64,000 bases of DNA from Flavobacteriaceae bacterium PS02337 (GCA_029959285.1 JASCOE010000008.1:217158-281157), one strand, 5' to 3'; positions 53,166-61,553 are shown, numbered from the stretch's first letter. Notes: generated from the sequence alone by a model not told the origin. Made by a program: numbers and translations.

Positions 53166-54133
53166 TTGACCTATTCCTTTAAGTAATAATCATATTATAG
53201 TGTTCTGGTTTATGGCAGACCATCCGATATACTAGGTTGTCAAAAATATTCCCTTTCATAAAACTCCTATTGAACCGATAGGTATATTCATTAATATATT
53301 CCTGTAGGTCTCCAACGTGTTGGTACATCCCTCTCAACCAGCTCTTAAAGGTCATAATAACCCTGTGGAGTTCCGGGAAGTTCTCACCTTTCTTACCAGA
53401 TTTGACACGTTCCATATTTTCGAAATCTTTCAATAGTGGCTTATAGCCTGTCCATTGGTCGGTGGTCACCTTAGCCTGTGGCTCTATTTTTTGCTTCATG
53501 AAGCTGCCTAAGTTGTTCGCATCAGCTTTGTCTATCACCTTGGCGTAAAAGCGGGAAACTCCGTTGCCTTTCTTTTCTACAGCAACCACCACAAGCTTCT
53601 TGTTTCCCTTTTTACGTCCTTTGGAGTTTTCATCCTGACCGCCAACAAATGTTTCGTCAACTTCCACAACTCCGCGCAAAGGAAATTTACCGCTGCTCTC
53701 CATCGCTTTCATTACTTTGCGTTTGAATAACCATGCTACTTTTTGCTTAAGCCCTAACTTTCTACCAAGCTCGGTGCTAGCAATACCCTTTTTGTTTGTA
53801 CTTATGAAGTACACTGCGTAAAAGGCTTTGACTAAAGGAAACTTAACCTTATGGAATAGGGTGCCCGCTGTAGGAGATTCCAAGTAACGGCAGCGATTGC
53901 ACTGACGGTCATGCTCTTTTATTCCCTTGCAATAACTCCCATAACCGCATTTCTTGCACTTGTAACCATCTTGCCATTTCAATGCCGACAGATAAGCTAA
54001 ACAATCAGCATCACTGCCAAATTTCGATTGAAAATCGAACAAACTCAACTCTTTTTCCTTATTGCCTACCATAGCTATATTTTAATCTTCTAAAAATAAG
54101 AAAACTAAATTATTTAGCAAAGGAATAGGTCAG
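53166..54133. mobile_element. IS1595-family insertion sequence, complete
   Basis: Terminal inverted repeats TTGACCTATTCCTTT (53166-53180) and AAAGGAATAGGTCAG (54119-54133) match at 14 of 15 places. Both sides carry the same TTATACTA (53158-53165 and 54134-54141), an 8-base target duplication as made by this family. One intact transposase gene is inside. The insertion is therefore intact and probably recent. Confidence 0.9.
53179..54072 (-). CDS. IS1595 family transposase
   Basis: 297 residues. A zinc ribbon (CKKCGYGSYC...CNRCRY) binds the element ends. The DDE-like catalytic domain (ISXO2-like) has VDETFVGG, TTDQWTGY and the HRVIMTFKSWLRGMYQHV region. Full length with no frameshift. It should move the surrounding IS. 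Confidence 0.92.
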   Translation of the reverse strand: MVGNKEKELSLFDFQSKFGSDADCLAYLSALKWQDGYKCKKCGYGSYCKGIKEHDRQCNRCRYLESPTAGTLFHKVKFPLVKAFYAVYFISTNKKGIASTELGRKLGLKQKVAWLFKRKVMKAMESSGKFPLRGVVEVDETFVGGQDENSKGRKKGNKKLVVVAVEKKGNGVSRFYAKVIDKADANNLGSFMKQKIEPQAKVTTDQWTGYKPLLKDFENMERVKSGKKGENFPELHRVIMTFKSWLRGMYQHVGDLQEYINEYTYRFNRSFMKGNIFDNLVYRMVCHKPEHYNMIIT

Positions 54134-54155
54134 TTATACTATTATAATCGGAACG

Positions 54156-54605
54156 TTACTTATTACTGAAATATTCCTGTGCAATTTCCGCTACTCCCAC
54201 ACTAAAATATCTACCGCCATTGGTAACAACATCAATAGCTTTTTTAAAATCGTCCGTATCGCTACCAATGAGCAAATAACCTGTAAAACCAATTTCCAAA
54301 AGAGGTTTTACGGCTTTTTCTGCATCAATATCATTATGTGCAATCAGGTTAATGGTTGGATATTGTGTTCTCAATTCTTGAAGCTGTGCCAGCACATTCT
54401 TATTGTAAAAATCAAGGTCAATAATACAAATGTTGGGAAGTGTTTTTAATGCTGGTAATTGAGATAGTCCGTCTTCAATGTTTTCAGAACGGAACAATAC
54501 TTCAATTCCTGAAGCAACGAGGTCGTTGCAGGTCAAATCCAAAATCGGGCTTTTATCATTGATAAAGGCGAGGGCAATTTTTTGTTGTGCTGTACCAGTT
54601 TCCAT
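54156..54605 (-). CDS. Receiver-like protein without output domain
   Basis: 149 residues from the ATG at 54605. A response-regulator receiver fold: IALAFINDKS, CIIDLDFYNKN (phospho-acceptor Asp), TINLIAHNDIDAE and a tail GGRYFSVGVAEIAQ, which in NarL-type proteins leads to the HTH, but here the protein ends. The first acidic residues are replaced (NDKS). It starts the minus-strand group next to the IS. A longer start at 54641 is possible. It may act through protein contacts. Confidence 0.65.
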   Translation of the reverse strand: METGTAQQKIALAFINDKSPILDLTCNDLVASGIEVLFRSENIEDGLSQLPALKTLPNICIIDLDFYNKNVLAQLQELRTQYPTINLIAHNDIDAEKAVKPLLEIGFTGYLLIGSDTDDFKKAIDVVTNGGRYFSVGVAEIAQEYFSNK

Positions 54606-54673
54606 ATCATTACTTTTTTGAGTTGATGTAGCCCTGCACAAAAAAAAGAAGCGCAGGCAACCACACTTACCGA

Positions 54674-54783
54674 TACTGAGGCACTGGTACGCCTTAATCC
54701 CCGAATAAGCGAGCGCCCACGCCTATGACGTGAGCGTTCTTACTTATTGTCTTGGGGATACAAAAAATTACCAGTTTTCAGTA
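54674..54783. ncRNA. Long imperfect hairpin element
   Basis: Nearly the whole 110-base stretch folds on itself. The stems in order are TACTGA/TCAGTA (54674-54679, 54778-54783), ACTGGTA/TACCAGT (54683-54689, 54769-54775), ATCCCC/GGGGAT (54697-54702, 54754-54759), AATAAG/CTTATT (54704-54709, 54743-54748), GAGCGC/GCGTTC (54711-54716, 54734-54739) and CACG/CGTG (54718-54721, 54729-54732) around a 7-base loop. It lies between two minus-strand genes. It may be a structured RNA, a leader or a DNA site for a recombinase. Confidence 0.5.
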
Positions 54784-54879
54784 CCAAGACCTAAAGCAAA
54801 AACACTTTAAGTATTGTTATATTTTACATAGCAAATATACTAAAGTCCTTCCGTTGAAACATAGTCAGAACCAAATTAA

Positions 54880-55179
54880 TTAGAAGCAATGTCTGTCATT
54901 GGTTATATAGTTCTGTTCTAAGACGGTCAGAATATCCGTTTCCTTATAAATAATCTTACCCCCAATTTGTATATACGGCAGGATATTATCGTCACGGTAT
55001 TGCTGTAAAGTCCGTTTACTGATATGTAACAGCCTACACACATCTTCGCCCGACAAGTATATTTCTCCGTTCATTACAGGACGGTAATTTTTTAATATTT
55101 CTTCAATACGGTTTCTCAACTGCATTATCATTTCCTGATGGGCGATGATTTCTTCCGTTTCATTCGTCAGTAAATCCAT
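54880..55179 (-). CDS. HTH domain protein (excisionase-like)
   Basis: 99 residues. A MerR-type helix-turn-helix: LSGEDVCRLLHISKRTLQQYRDDNILPYIQIGGKIIYKETDI. In CTnDOT-like elements such small proteins act as excision factors or regulators. It overlaps the upstream paralogue by 20 bases, so the two are made together. Confidence 0.82.
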   Translation of the reverse strand: MDLLTNETEEIIAHQEMIMQLRNRIEEILKNYRPVMNGEIYLSGEDVCRLLHISKRTLQQYRDDNILPYIQIGGKIIYKETDILTVLEQNYITNDRHCF

Positions 55180-55471
55180 TGTCGTTGGTATTGTACGGCT
55201 GTCCGGCTTCGAGTAAAGCCTGTACGTCCGAGCGTTTATAATAATTCTTGCGGTTCAGTTTGGAATATGGTAATAAGCCTTTGTCCTTGTAGGTCTGCAA
55301 AGTCCGTTTGGTAATGTTCATCATCAAACACACTTCCTGGTTATCGAGCCATTGCTCCTCTTTGAAAATCGGGGTATATTTTCGTGTGGCATTTTCGGTC
55401 ATTTCCAAAAGTTCCCTTAGGTCATTCTTCATTCCGTCCAATGCGGTTTTTTGTATTGCAATAACTTCCAT
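55160..55471 (-). CDS. HTH domain protein (excisionase-like), paralogue
   Basis: 103 residues. Same domain type as the downstream gene: LDNQEVCLMMNITKRTLQTYKDKGLLPYSKLNRKNYYKRSDV. First gene of the pair, which probably arose by duplication. It should bind DNA near attachment sites or tra promoters. Confidence 0.82.
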   Translation of the reverse strand: MEVIAIQKTALDGMKNDLRELLEMTENATRKYTPIFKEEQWLDNQEVCLMMNITKRTLQTYKDKGLLPYSKLNRKNYYKRSDVQALLEAGQPYNTNDNGFTDE

Positions 55472-55587
55472 TGTTTGCTCATTTTTTCTGTGGAAGTCGA
55501 ATTTATAAAGGCTTATTGCAGGATTGGGAAAGGTTGCATTGATTGGCGTTGAAAGGCAGTGTTTGGCTTTTTACTTTTGCCATAAAC

Positions 55588-55630
55588 GAAAAATCGGATA
55601 ACCTTTTGAGCTATCCGATTTTTTTTATTT
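55588..55630. terminator. Bidirectional terminator
   Basis: AAATCGGATA at 55591-55600 is complementary to TATCCGATTT at 55612-55621, with A-rich and T-rich flanks. It ends the TIGR02391 transcript on the minus strand, its stop overlapping at 55625. Confidence 0.75.
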
Positions 55631-56425
55631 AAGCCCCGTTTTATAAGTGTTATCAAGTTTGTTGTGAATAATTGTTGCTACAACCAAAACTTCTGTCATT
55701 TGTGAAAGTTGGGTATCTTCCAATATTTTGGGGTTGTGTGCTTTTGGATTTCTGTACATAGAAAAAAATCCTTTGCAGAAATTTCCAAAACCTTTGTGTT
55801 CACTTTCTTCGCTTTGATTTTTCAGAGTATTGAAAGCAAGCATAGGTCTTTTGTCCTTTCCCAACGCAAAACAATCATCAACTAAATCTGCTCCGTCTGA
55901 AGTATAGCCACTTTTTTGCCTAAGCCTCTCTGCTACACTTTTCGTAATTTCAAGTATAGCGTGAAAATAATTTTCCTTTAACCATTCAGCTTCACAATAA
56001 GGCAAAATTTCTGAATGAACTCCAATTCCGTGTACTTTTTCTTTGATTTTTAGTGACCTGCTTTTTGCTTCCGAAATAGTTTTCGCCTTATCAACTTGTC
56101 GGGGCTGTCCACTTTTATCAATTTCTATCCCTTCATAAACAAGTTTCTCATTGATAGTTGTTCTATCTTTTTCAAATTCATCTTCGGAATTATATCTTTT
56201 AGGATTTAATAATCTAACAACAAATGCCAATACATTATTTCCACATCTGTCTTGTGCTTGTCTTTCTTTTAAAGCATAAAACAATCTGTCTGTTTTATTT
56301 GTGCCATATTGAGATTGAGAAATACCAGCACCTGATAAATGTTCTGTAATTTTCGTATGTGTCAGTATATTTGATATAATATCAGATATATTTCGTAGGG
56401 TTATGTCATCAAAGGATTTTGTCAT
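55625..56425 (-). CDS. TIGR02391 family protein with HEPN-type RxxxxH motif
   Basis: 266 residues. The C-terminal third (GFGNFCKGFFSMYRNPKAHNP) matches the TIGR02391 (Ymh) family and contains RNPKAH, the R-x4-H motif of HEPN RNases. The N-terminal part is mainly helical and charged. HEPN proteins often act in toxin-antitoxin or anti-phage systems. No obvious antitoxin partner lies next to it. Its DNA looks more AT-rich than the tra genes, which suggests that it is cargo. A weak ribosome site GAGG precedes the ATG. Confidence 0.78.
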   Translation of the reverse strand: MTKSFDDITLRNISDIISNILTHTKITEHLSGAGISQSQYGTNKTDRLFYALKERQAQDRCGNNVLAFVVRLLNPKRYNSEDEFEKDRTTINEKLVYEGIEIDKSGQPRQVDKAKTISEAKSRSLKIKEKVHGIGVHSEILPYCEAEWLKENYFHAILEITKSVAERLRQKSGYTSDGADLVDDCFALGKDKRPMLAFNTLKNQSEESEHKGFGNFCKGFFSMYRNPKAHNPKILEDTQLSQMTEVLVVATIIHNKLDNTYKTGLK

Positions 56426-56487
56426 TTTATAATTTTCCTCTTTATTATGAATACTAAATCATATAATCTAAATTTCCATAAAAATAC

Positions 56488-56769
56488 TTATTTCGAGTTA
56501 GGTATCTCCACTTGTTGCTTCTCTTTGTCCTTTTTCATTTGGCTATAAGTCCATATACAGACAATACCGAGAATTATCAAAGCGTATGCAATCCATTTGC
56601 CGACACGTTCTATAAAACGGGTAAATACAGATGCTTCAAAACTCGAAAATCCCTCTGCACCCATACCATTACGCCTATAAAATTTCCTGCGGTTTATCCA
56701 ATAAATAAGCACTATCGCAATAACGATAACAATAATACCAAACACCAATTGAGCCGTAACTGTATCCAT
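56488..56769 (-). CDS. Hypothetical small membrane protein
   Basis: 93 residues. Two membrane helices (LVFGIIVIVIAIVLIYWI and WIAYALIILGIVCIWTYS) separated by a basic/aromatic loop, and a charged tail. Genes like it are often found next to tra operons in Bacteroidota elements. Function unknown. Confidence 0.7.
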   Translation of the reverse strand: MDTVTAQLVFGIIVIVIAIVLIYWINRRKFYRRNGMGAEGFSSFEASVFTRFIERVGKWIAYALIILGIVCIWTYSQMKKDKEKQQVEIPNSK

Positions 56770-56830
56770 ACCCGTTAAGATTATAATTCAAGTAAATTTA
56801 AACAAAAAACAACGTACACCGAAAGCTGAA

Positions 56831-56870
56831 AAGCAAAAAACCGACCTGTAACAGTCGGTTTTGCTTTTAT
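56831..56870 (-). terminator. Terminator at the end of the tra operon
   Basis: AACCGAC (56839-56845) pairs with GTCGGTT (56854-56860), extended by AAGCAAAA/TTTTGCTT. On the minus strand it is followed by U residues. It lies just after the traQ stop. Confidence 0.8.
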
Positions 56871-56880
56871 ATAAGTAGCA

Positions 56881-57333
56881 TTAATCACTACTGTTGAACT
56901 GAAAGCTCAACTGCTTTTCGTTACCGAAGTTATCGGAAATCCAAACCTCAAAGGATTGTGATACGGTAGATGCCGAAGTGTAATACAACCGGAACTGCTC
57001 CGTTGGCAACGAATACAAATCGTTTGGCAAATACGGTGGTTCGTCATAATACCGCAATGTGCCTTGACCGTCAAATTGAAAGTAGCGGAGAAAATATTGC
57101 GTGTTGCTGTAATTGCCTGTTCGCTGTATGGTAATCCGTATCTCTACGGTCTGCCCACTGGCAATATCTTTGGGTACAGGCATTACTTTGACCTCAAAAG
57201 GGAAATCGTTCTGTATTTCGAGTTCATCGTCTTTGCTACAAGATACCAACGTAACCGAAGCCGTGAGGATTGCCAAGAGTATATATATTGAGCTTAATCC
57301 TATCCTGAATTTATTGAATATTGCTATCATCAT
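56881..57333 (-). CDS. traQ: Conjugal transfer protein TraQ (DUF3872)
   Basis: 150 residues. A signal/lipobox region ends in VSCSKDDE, and the mature domain (FPFEVKVMPVPKDIASGQTVEIRITI and YFQFDGQG) is the DUF3872 fold of TraQ in Bacteroides-type elements. It should be a periplasmic lipoprotein of the transfer apparatus. It is the last tra gene before the terminator and follows traO by 8 bases; traP, found between them in CTnDOT, is missing. Confidence 0.85.
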   Translation of the reverse strand: MMIAIFNKFRIGLSSIYILLAILTASVTLVSCSKDDELEIQNDFPFEVKVMPVPKDIASGQTVEIRITIQRTGNYSNTQYFLRYFQFDGQGTLRYYDEPPYLPNDLYSLPTEQFRLYYTSASTVSQSFEVWISDNFGNEKQLSFQFNSSD

Positions 57334-57341
57334 TTTACATT

Positions 57342-57902
57342 TTAAAAATTAAACCTTAATCCCACGCCTGCGGACGGTCGGAATTGTTCCAAGTCTGTAC
57401 CCCACAAAACCTTTGTACGCCCTTGCAGGACTAACACAAAACGGTCGGACAGGTACGTTTCAAATGTGAGCCGTCCGCCTGCTCCGTAAACAAAATTGTC
57501 TTCGCTCAGTATCTTCGCTCCGTCATACAACATTGCTTCGCCACGGTTGATGCTTTCGTAACCGACTACGCCTGTTATTCCAAAGTTCAGCGTGATGTTC
57601 TTACGAACATCGCCCAACAGGAAGAAACTGTAACCGCCCTCTGCGGTATAAGTTTCCTGCGGTATGCGGAGGTCTTTATAATCGTGGTATTGGTGTGTAT
57701 ATTCCAACGCCCAAAGCTGGTAGTTACCATTTTTGCCGTTTACGGTCATTGCTACATTGATGTAATAATCGTTACCGATTTTATCATCGGACAGCACACC
57801 CGTACTCACTTCCAATCCTTTCTGTTTAGGTAACATTCTTTGTGCCTGTGTGACCGTGATGGCCATAAAGATGAGCATCACGGTATAGATATACTTTTTC
57901 AT
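57342..57902 (-). CDS. traO: Conjugal transfer protein TraO
   Basis: 186 residues with a signal peptide ending in TQAQ. Beta-barrel-like pattern of alternating aromatic strands (YYINVAMTVNGKNGNYQLWALEYTHQ) and an RFNF C-terminus, which matches TraO outer-membrane components. It should take part in the channel across the outer membrane. Confidence 0.87.
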   Translation of the reverse strand: MKKYIYTVMLIFMAITVTQAQRMLPKQKGLEVSTGVLSDDKIGNDYYINVAMTVNGKNGNYQLWALEYTHQYHDYKDLRIPQETYTAEGGYSFFLLGDVRKNITLNFGITGVVGYESINRGEAMLYDGAKILSEDNFVYGAGGRLTFETYLSDRFVLVLQGRTKVLWGTDLEQFRPSAGVGLRFNF

Positions 57903-57923
57903 ATTATTTACTTTAAAAGGTTA

Positions 57924-58817
57924 TTAAAATTTCAGGTGCATATCGTTAATCAAACGAGCTTTGATTAAGTCGGAATTTTCTATCTGGAGTGTCTGATGCC
58001 TGCCACCGTTTTTCTCGAAAATCTCAATAAGTAGTACCTTGTCATCGGCAATGGTAAATTGGTCTAACAGGAACACGTTTTGCTCGGTCGTTTTTCCGCC
58101 AATCTCATCCAATGGTTTGTAAGTCCTAAGCGGTATCATCGGGCGTTCCTGCACTACGGTACGTTTGGCTACCTTTTTATCCACCACTTTGAAATTCACA
58201 AAATCAATCTGAAACGGCACATTGGTACGGTTTCTCAATTCCGTATGGAAATAGTATTTGCCGTTGTGTATGTAGATACCTTTGAGGATAAACTGAATAC
58301 CGAAACTCTTAGCCCCGATATGCTTTACAATACGTTTGTCCTTTTTGTAAATGGTTTCCAAAAGCAAGCCTGCCAATGATGGCGAATTGTTGCCCAATTC
58401 TTCAAAAAGCACATCGTTTCCGTTGGCTTTATCAACCGCCTTTTGCATTGTCAAGAGGTCATAGCTCAACGCTTCGGGATAGGGACTGTAATACACATTG
58501 AAACTGTAAAAACGCCCGTCATTTGTGATAACTGAAAAATTGGTTTCCGCTTCAAATTCCCTTACCGATGCTTTTACACGCAATACATTTTCCGCATCTT
58601 CCGCTTTTCCAGCAATCAGGTATTCGCTTCCCAAATCCACATAACGGATGGCGGTCGGAAAAATAAGATGTGAAGTTTTATCGTAGGTAACTTCCATTCT
58701 ATACGGTTCTATCTTGCCTAATGCAAGCGGAGTTTTTGCACTATCCTGTGCGTAAGATTGTACGGCAAAGCCGAGTATCAGGGCAAATGCCCAAAAGGTT
58801 TTTAAATGATTTTTCAT
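57924..58817 (-). CDS. traN: Conjugative transposon protein TraN
   Basis: 297 residues. Signal peptide ending SYAQD; the YRMEVTYDKTSHLIFPTAIRYVDLGS and NVLRVKASVREFEAETNFSVIT regions are the standard start of TraN, a VirB9-like periplasmic/outer-membrane channel subunit. It interacts with TraM and TraO in the core complex by analogy with type IV secretion. Confidence 0.92.
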   Translation of the reverse strand: MKNHLKTFWAFALILGFAVQSYAQDSAKTPLALGKIEPYRMEVTYDKTSHLIFPTAIRYVDLGSEYLIAGKAEDAENVLRVKASVREFEAETNFSVITNDGRFYSFNVYYSPYPEALSYDLLTMQKAVDKANGNDVLFEELGNNSPSLAGLLLETIYKKDKRIVKHIGAKSFGIQFILKGIYIHNGKYYFHTELRNRTNVPFQIDFVNFKVVDKKVAKRTVVQERPMIPLRTYKPLDEIGGKTTEQNVFLLDQFTIADDKVLLIEIFEKNGGRHQTLQIENSDLIKARLINDMHLKF

Positions 58818-58841
58818 TGTTTAAATTATTTGAGTTCAACA

Positions 58842-60176
58842 TTATTTTTTAGATACAAGGAAGACCTGATGCCCTGCTTTTAGCGTAACCTTTGGGGTTC
58901 TTACCTTTTTGGCGAAATAGCCCGAAACACCCTGTACCACGCCACGGCTTAAATCAGCAGCAACCTGTTGTCCTGCATTCTGCGTGAGCATTATGCTTGT
59001 TCCCGAAGTCTGGCTCATATTGCCCGCCATTTCGGTAAGGGCGTTCATTTCGGGCGAATACGGAACGTACAAGCCTTGCTGTCCGTCCAAATCGTAAATA
59101 GTAATATCAACCGGAATGATGTTGCCCTCTAATTCTACGGAGGTAATCTTTAGCTGCAATCGACCTCCCTGAAATTTGGCATTAGCTGTTACAATCGTTC
59201 CTTTCGGAATGGTACGTTGAGGCGTTTGGGCTGGCTCTAACAATCGCAATCGTACCCCTGTTTCGCCAATAACCGTTTGCGCATCGTGTACACAGGCTTT
59301 GATACTGTTTTTCGGTTGTGCCGTTTGCTCAATAGAACCTGCGGTATAAAAGCCCCGGTTTCTTGTTTCGCTCCAATCGGCTAAAAAGGCACTGTCCGTA
59401 GGCTCACGATACAAAGCGGAAACGGTGTTCTTTCTTGTAGGTGTGAATGCCACAAAATGCTCCTTTTGAGTTGAACCTGCGGTAGCCGTACCTGCATCCT
59501 TAGCAGGTGGGGCTTCTGTCGAATTTGTACCTGTTGGCAGATACTTTGCCGCCATCTGGTAGGATTTCTCCATTATGGCAAGCTGGTCATCAACGGTTAC
59601 AGATTTAGGTACATCTTTCTCGGCTAATTGTTCTTTTAGTTCGTCCAATTGCCTGCGGAGTTCTGTTGTTTCAGAGTTGTTATCCTGATAAAATGAACCC
59701 AATGTGCTTTGTGCATTGCGGTAACTGCTCAATGCAGGATTGCCGTTTCTTCCCGAACCTCTGCCAACGCCATAGCTGCTGTTTTCGTCTTCTTCGGGAA
59801 ATTCATCATTAGGCTCTTTTTTGTCTTCAGTATTCCAATAGTCAGAAAGCGTGGTAAGTGCATTGCGTTTTTCTTGCTCTTTGCGTTCCAGCATTTCCAA
59901 CTCGTAAGCCTTGCCTTTGTCGGCAGGCATTCCTGCTCCGGTAGCCTCCGGTACTGCATCGTTCAGCCCGATGTTCTCAATTTCCTTTTTGTCTGCGGAT
60001 GGTTTAAATATGAGGTACATACAACCTACGAAGACAATTCCCATTAAGCCAAATATGAGTGGCTTTTTGAGCTTTTCGGCTTTGTTCTGTGTACCGTCTT
60101 GCAGTACATCAGTGGTTGCTGCCTGGTTCCCTTCCGTTACCCGAACAACCGACTTTTTGTTCTCATTTTCTTTCAT
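58842..60176 (-). CDS. traM: Conjugative transposon protein TraM
   Basis: 444 residues. One membrane helix near residue 40-58 (PLIFGLMGIVFVGCMYLIF), a variable linker with a coiled coil, and a C-terminal beta domain with IPKGTIVTANAKFQGGRLQLKITSVE, typical of TraM/VirB10-like proteins. It should span from the inner membrane to the outer-membrane channel. Its start overlaps the traL end by 14 bases. Confidence 0.9.
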   Translation of the reverse strand: MKENENKKSVVRVTEGNQAATTDVLQDGTQNKAEKLKKPLIFGLMGIVFVGCMYLIFKPSADKKEIENIGLNDAVPEATGAGMPADKGKAYELEMLERKEQEKRNALTTLSDYWNTEDKKEPNDEFPEEDENSSYGVGRGSGRNGNPALSSYRNAQSTLGSFYQDNNSETTELRRQLDELKEQLAEKDVPKSVTVDDQLAIMEKSYQMAAKYLPTGTNSTEAPPAKDAGTATAGSTQKEHFVAFTPTRKNTVSALYREPTDSAFLADWSETRNRGFYTAGSIEQTAQPKNSIKACVHDAQTVIGETGVRLRLLEPAQTPQRTIPKGTIVTANAKFQGGRLQLKITSVELEGNIIPVDITIYDLDGQQGLYVPYSPEMNALTEMAGNMSQTSGTSIMLTQNAGQQVAADLSRGVVQGVSGYFAKKVRTPKVTLKAGHQVFLVSKK

Positions 60177-60450
60177 AAATCTTGTTTTTTAGAATTGTTG
60201 ATAATGTGTCCTGCAATCTTGCAGGACTTTTACTTTTTTTGAGGACAGGGTTTTCGATATGCTCAATGACCATATCGTTACCCGACTTTGAGGTATCGTA
60301 CCATACTTTGCAAATGACACCTGCCGTAAGCAGTAGATACCCCACAAAAAAGTAAAGTGTGTATTGGTGCTGTTTCCGCAAGGGCAATGCCCGCCAGCGT
60401 TCGTCCAGCTTGTCAAAGTACCTGTCCATATTTGCTCTTAGTTTTTTCAT
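60163..60450 (-). CDS. traL: Conjugal transfer protein TraL (DUF3989)
   Basis: 95 residues from the ATG at 60450. A single membrane helix (YTLYFFVGYLLLTAGVICKVWY) near residues 25-47 and the preceding LDERWRALPLRKQH motif match TraL/DUF3989. A longer start at 60543 would overlap the upstream gene and is not needed. Small inner-membrane subunit of the transfer complex. Confidence 0.8.
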   Translation of the reverse strand: MKKLRANMDRYFDKLDERWRALPLRKQHQYTLYFFVGYLLLTAGVICKVWYDTSKSGNDMVIEHIENPVLKKSKSPARLQDTLSTILKNKIYERK

Positions 60451-60469
60451 AACCTTACTATTTCTGTTG

Positions 60470-60898
60470 TTATAGCTTGAAACGCTTAGGACTTTGACCT
60501 GCCTTTTGCTTCGGTTCTTCATTGACCAAAGCGACTGCCTCAACCGCTTTGGGTGCGGATATGACTGACAGGTTTGTCAGTTCCGATTTTTTCAGCAGTT
60601 GCCCAAATTGGTCTTTCCTTGCAACCTCCATTCTGTTAAGCGAGAATTTGCCGTTCAGGTATTTTACCCACATACTGCATTCTACACTTGGCTTGTCTTC
60701 GCCCGACCATTGCAGGTAGCCCGTCAGCAACAAGTCCTGTTTAGGCAAACTATCTGTACCTTTTTGGCAGTTTTCGAGGTATTCGCCGATACTTTCCTTC
60801 AACTTTCCAGCATACGCTCCCTGCGTATGGAAATAGCCGTTATATCCTTTATCGGTAAGGATTTTTGCAAACGTGCTTAAATCTGATAATGCTTCCAT
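60470..60898 (-). CDS. Hypothetical protein within the tra operon
   Basis: 142 residues between traK and traL. No signal peptide or membrane helix. It has a beta-rich central part (LLLTGYLQWSGEDKPSVECSMWVKYLNGKFSLNRM) and a basic tail (KQKAGQSPKRFKL). It is not part of the basic CTnDOT tra order known to me. Spaced 12 bases from traK and 19 from traL, so co-transcribed. Possibly a regulatory or replication accessory. Confidence 0.65.
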   Translation of the reverse strand: MEALSDLSTFAKILTDKGYNGYFHTQGAYAGKLKESIGEYLENCQKGTDSLPKQDLLLTGYLQWSGEDKPSVECSMWVKYLNGKFSLNRMEVARKDQFGQLLKKSELTNLSVISAPKAVEAVALVNEEPKQKAGQSPKRFKL

Positions 60899-60910
60899 AA
60901 GATTGTTTTT

Positions 60911-61534
60911 TTAGCGTTCGATAACTTCTATATCCCTGTTTTCTATCACTGCAAACTTTTCGATGTTGAAGCCTTGCGGGTTGTTGTCCGAACGGACAGA
61001 GTTCACGAGATAACAGGAAGTAATCAGGTTACGCCTGGTCACGTTGCTCGAACGGATAATGAATTGTTTGGCGTAGGTACGCACCGCATAAGGATAGGTG
61101 TCGAAATTGCACACGACACTATCCACCTCAATGCGTTGCTGTACATTCCCCGAAATAATCCTGCTGTAATAGCCCTTTTCCGACAGGTCTTTGTAATAAT
61201 CAAAAGCTGATTTATCGGCAAGGTTGAATGCCCTGCTCATATTGCTTTCGATAGCGTTCTTGTCGGGAGCAAGCGTAAAAAAGAGTTCGTGAAAACGCCT
61301 GACGTGTTCCCTTGCTTCCACAGGTCGGTTGATACTTGCATCTTGCGATAAGGCAAGCATCAACGATTTTCCATTATCCAGCACATAGATTTTTTGGCGT
61401 TGTTCTTCTGCAAAGCGGTAGGAACGCCATACGGCGTAACCTACCACGCTAATGCAGAGAACCGCAAACACAATGGCATATAATCTTATCTGCCTAAAGC
61501 TGTTTTCGATATTTCTTAGCGTTTTAAATTCCAT
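60911..61534 (-). CDS. traK: Conjugative transposon protein TraK
   Basis: 207 residues. One membrane helix near the start (IVFAVLCISVVGYAVW) and a VirB8-like periplasmic domain (REHVRRFHELFFTLAPDKNAIE and YCKD-type helix), matching TraK. It should scaffold assembly of the transfer channel at the inner membrane. Separated from traJ by 19 bases. Confidence 0.92.
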   Translation of the reverse strand: MEFKTLRNIENSFRQIRLYAIVFAVLCISVVGYAVWRSYRFAEEQRQKIYVLDNGKSLMLALSQDASINRPVEAREHVRRFHELFFTLAPDKNAIESNMSRAFNLADKSAFDYYKDLSEKGYYSRIISGNVQQRIEVDSVVCNFDTYPYAVRTYAKQFIIRSSNVTRRNLITSCYLVNSVRSDNNPQGFNIEKFAVIENRDIEVIER

Positions 61535-61553
61535 TTTTTAGAATGATTAATGA

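Noticed and set aside
54674-54783. Integron attC site as an explanation for the long hairpin
   Set aside because: The required GTTRRRY and RYYYAAC boxes are not present at the stem ends and there is no integron integrase.
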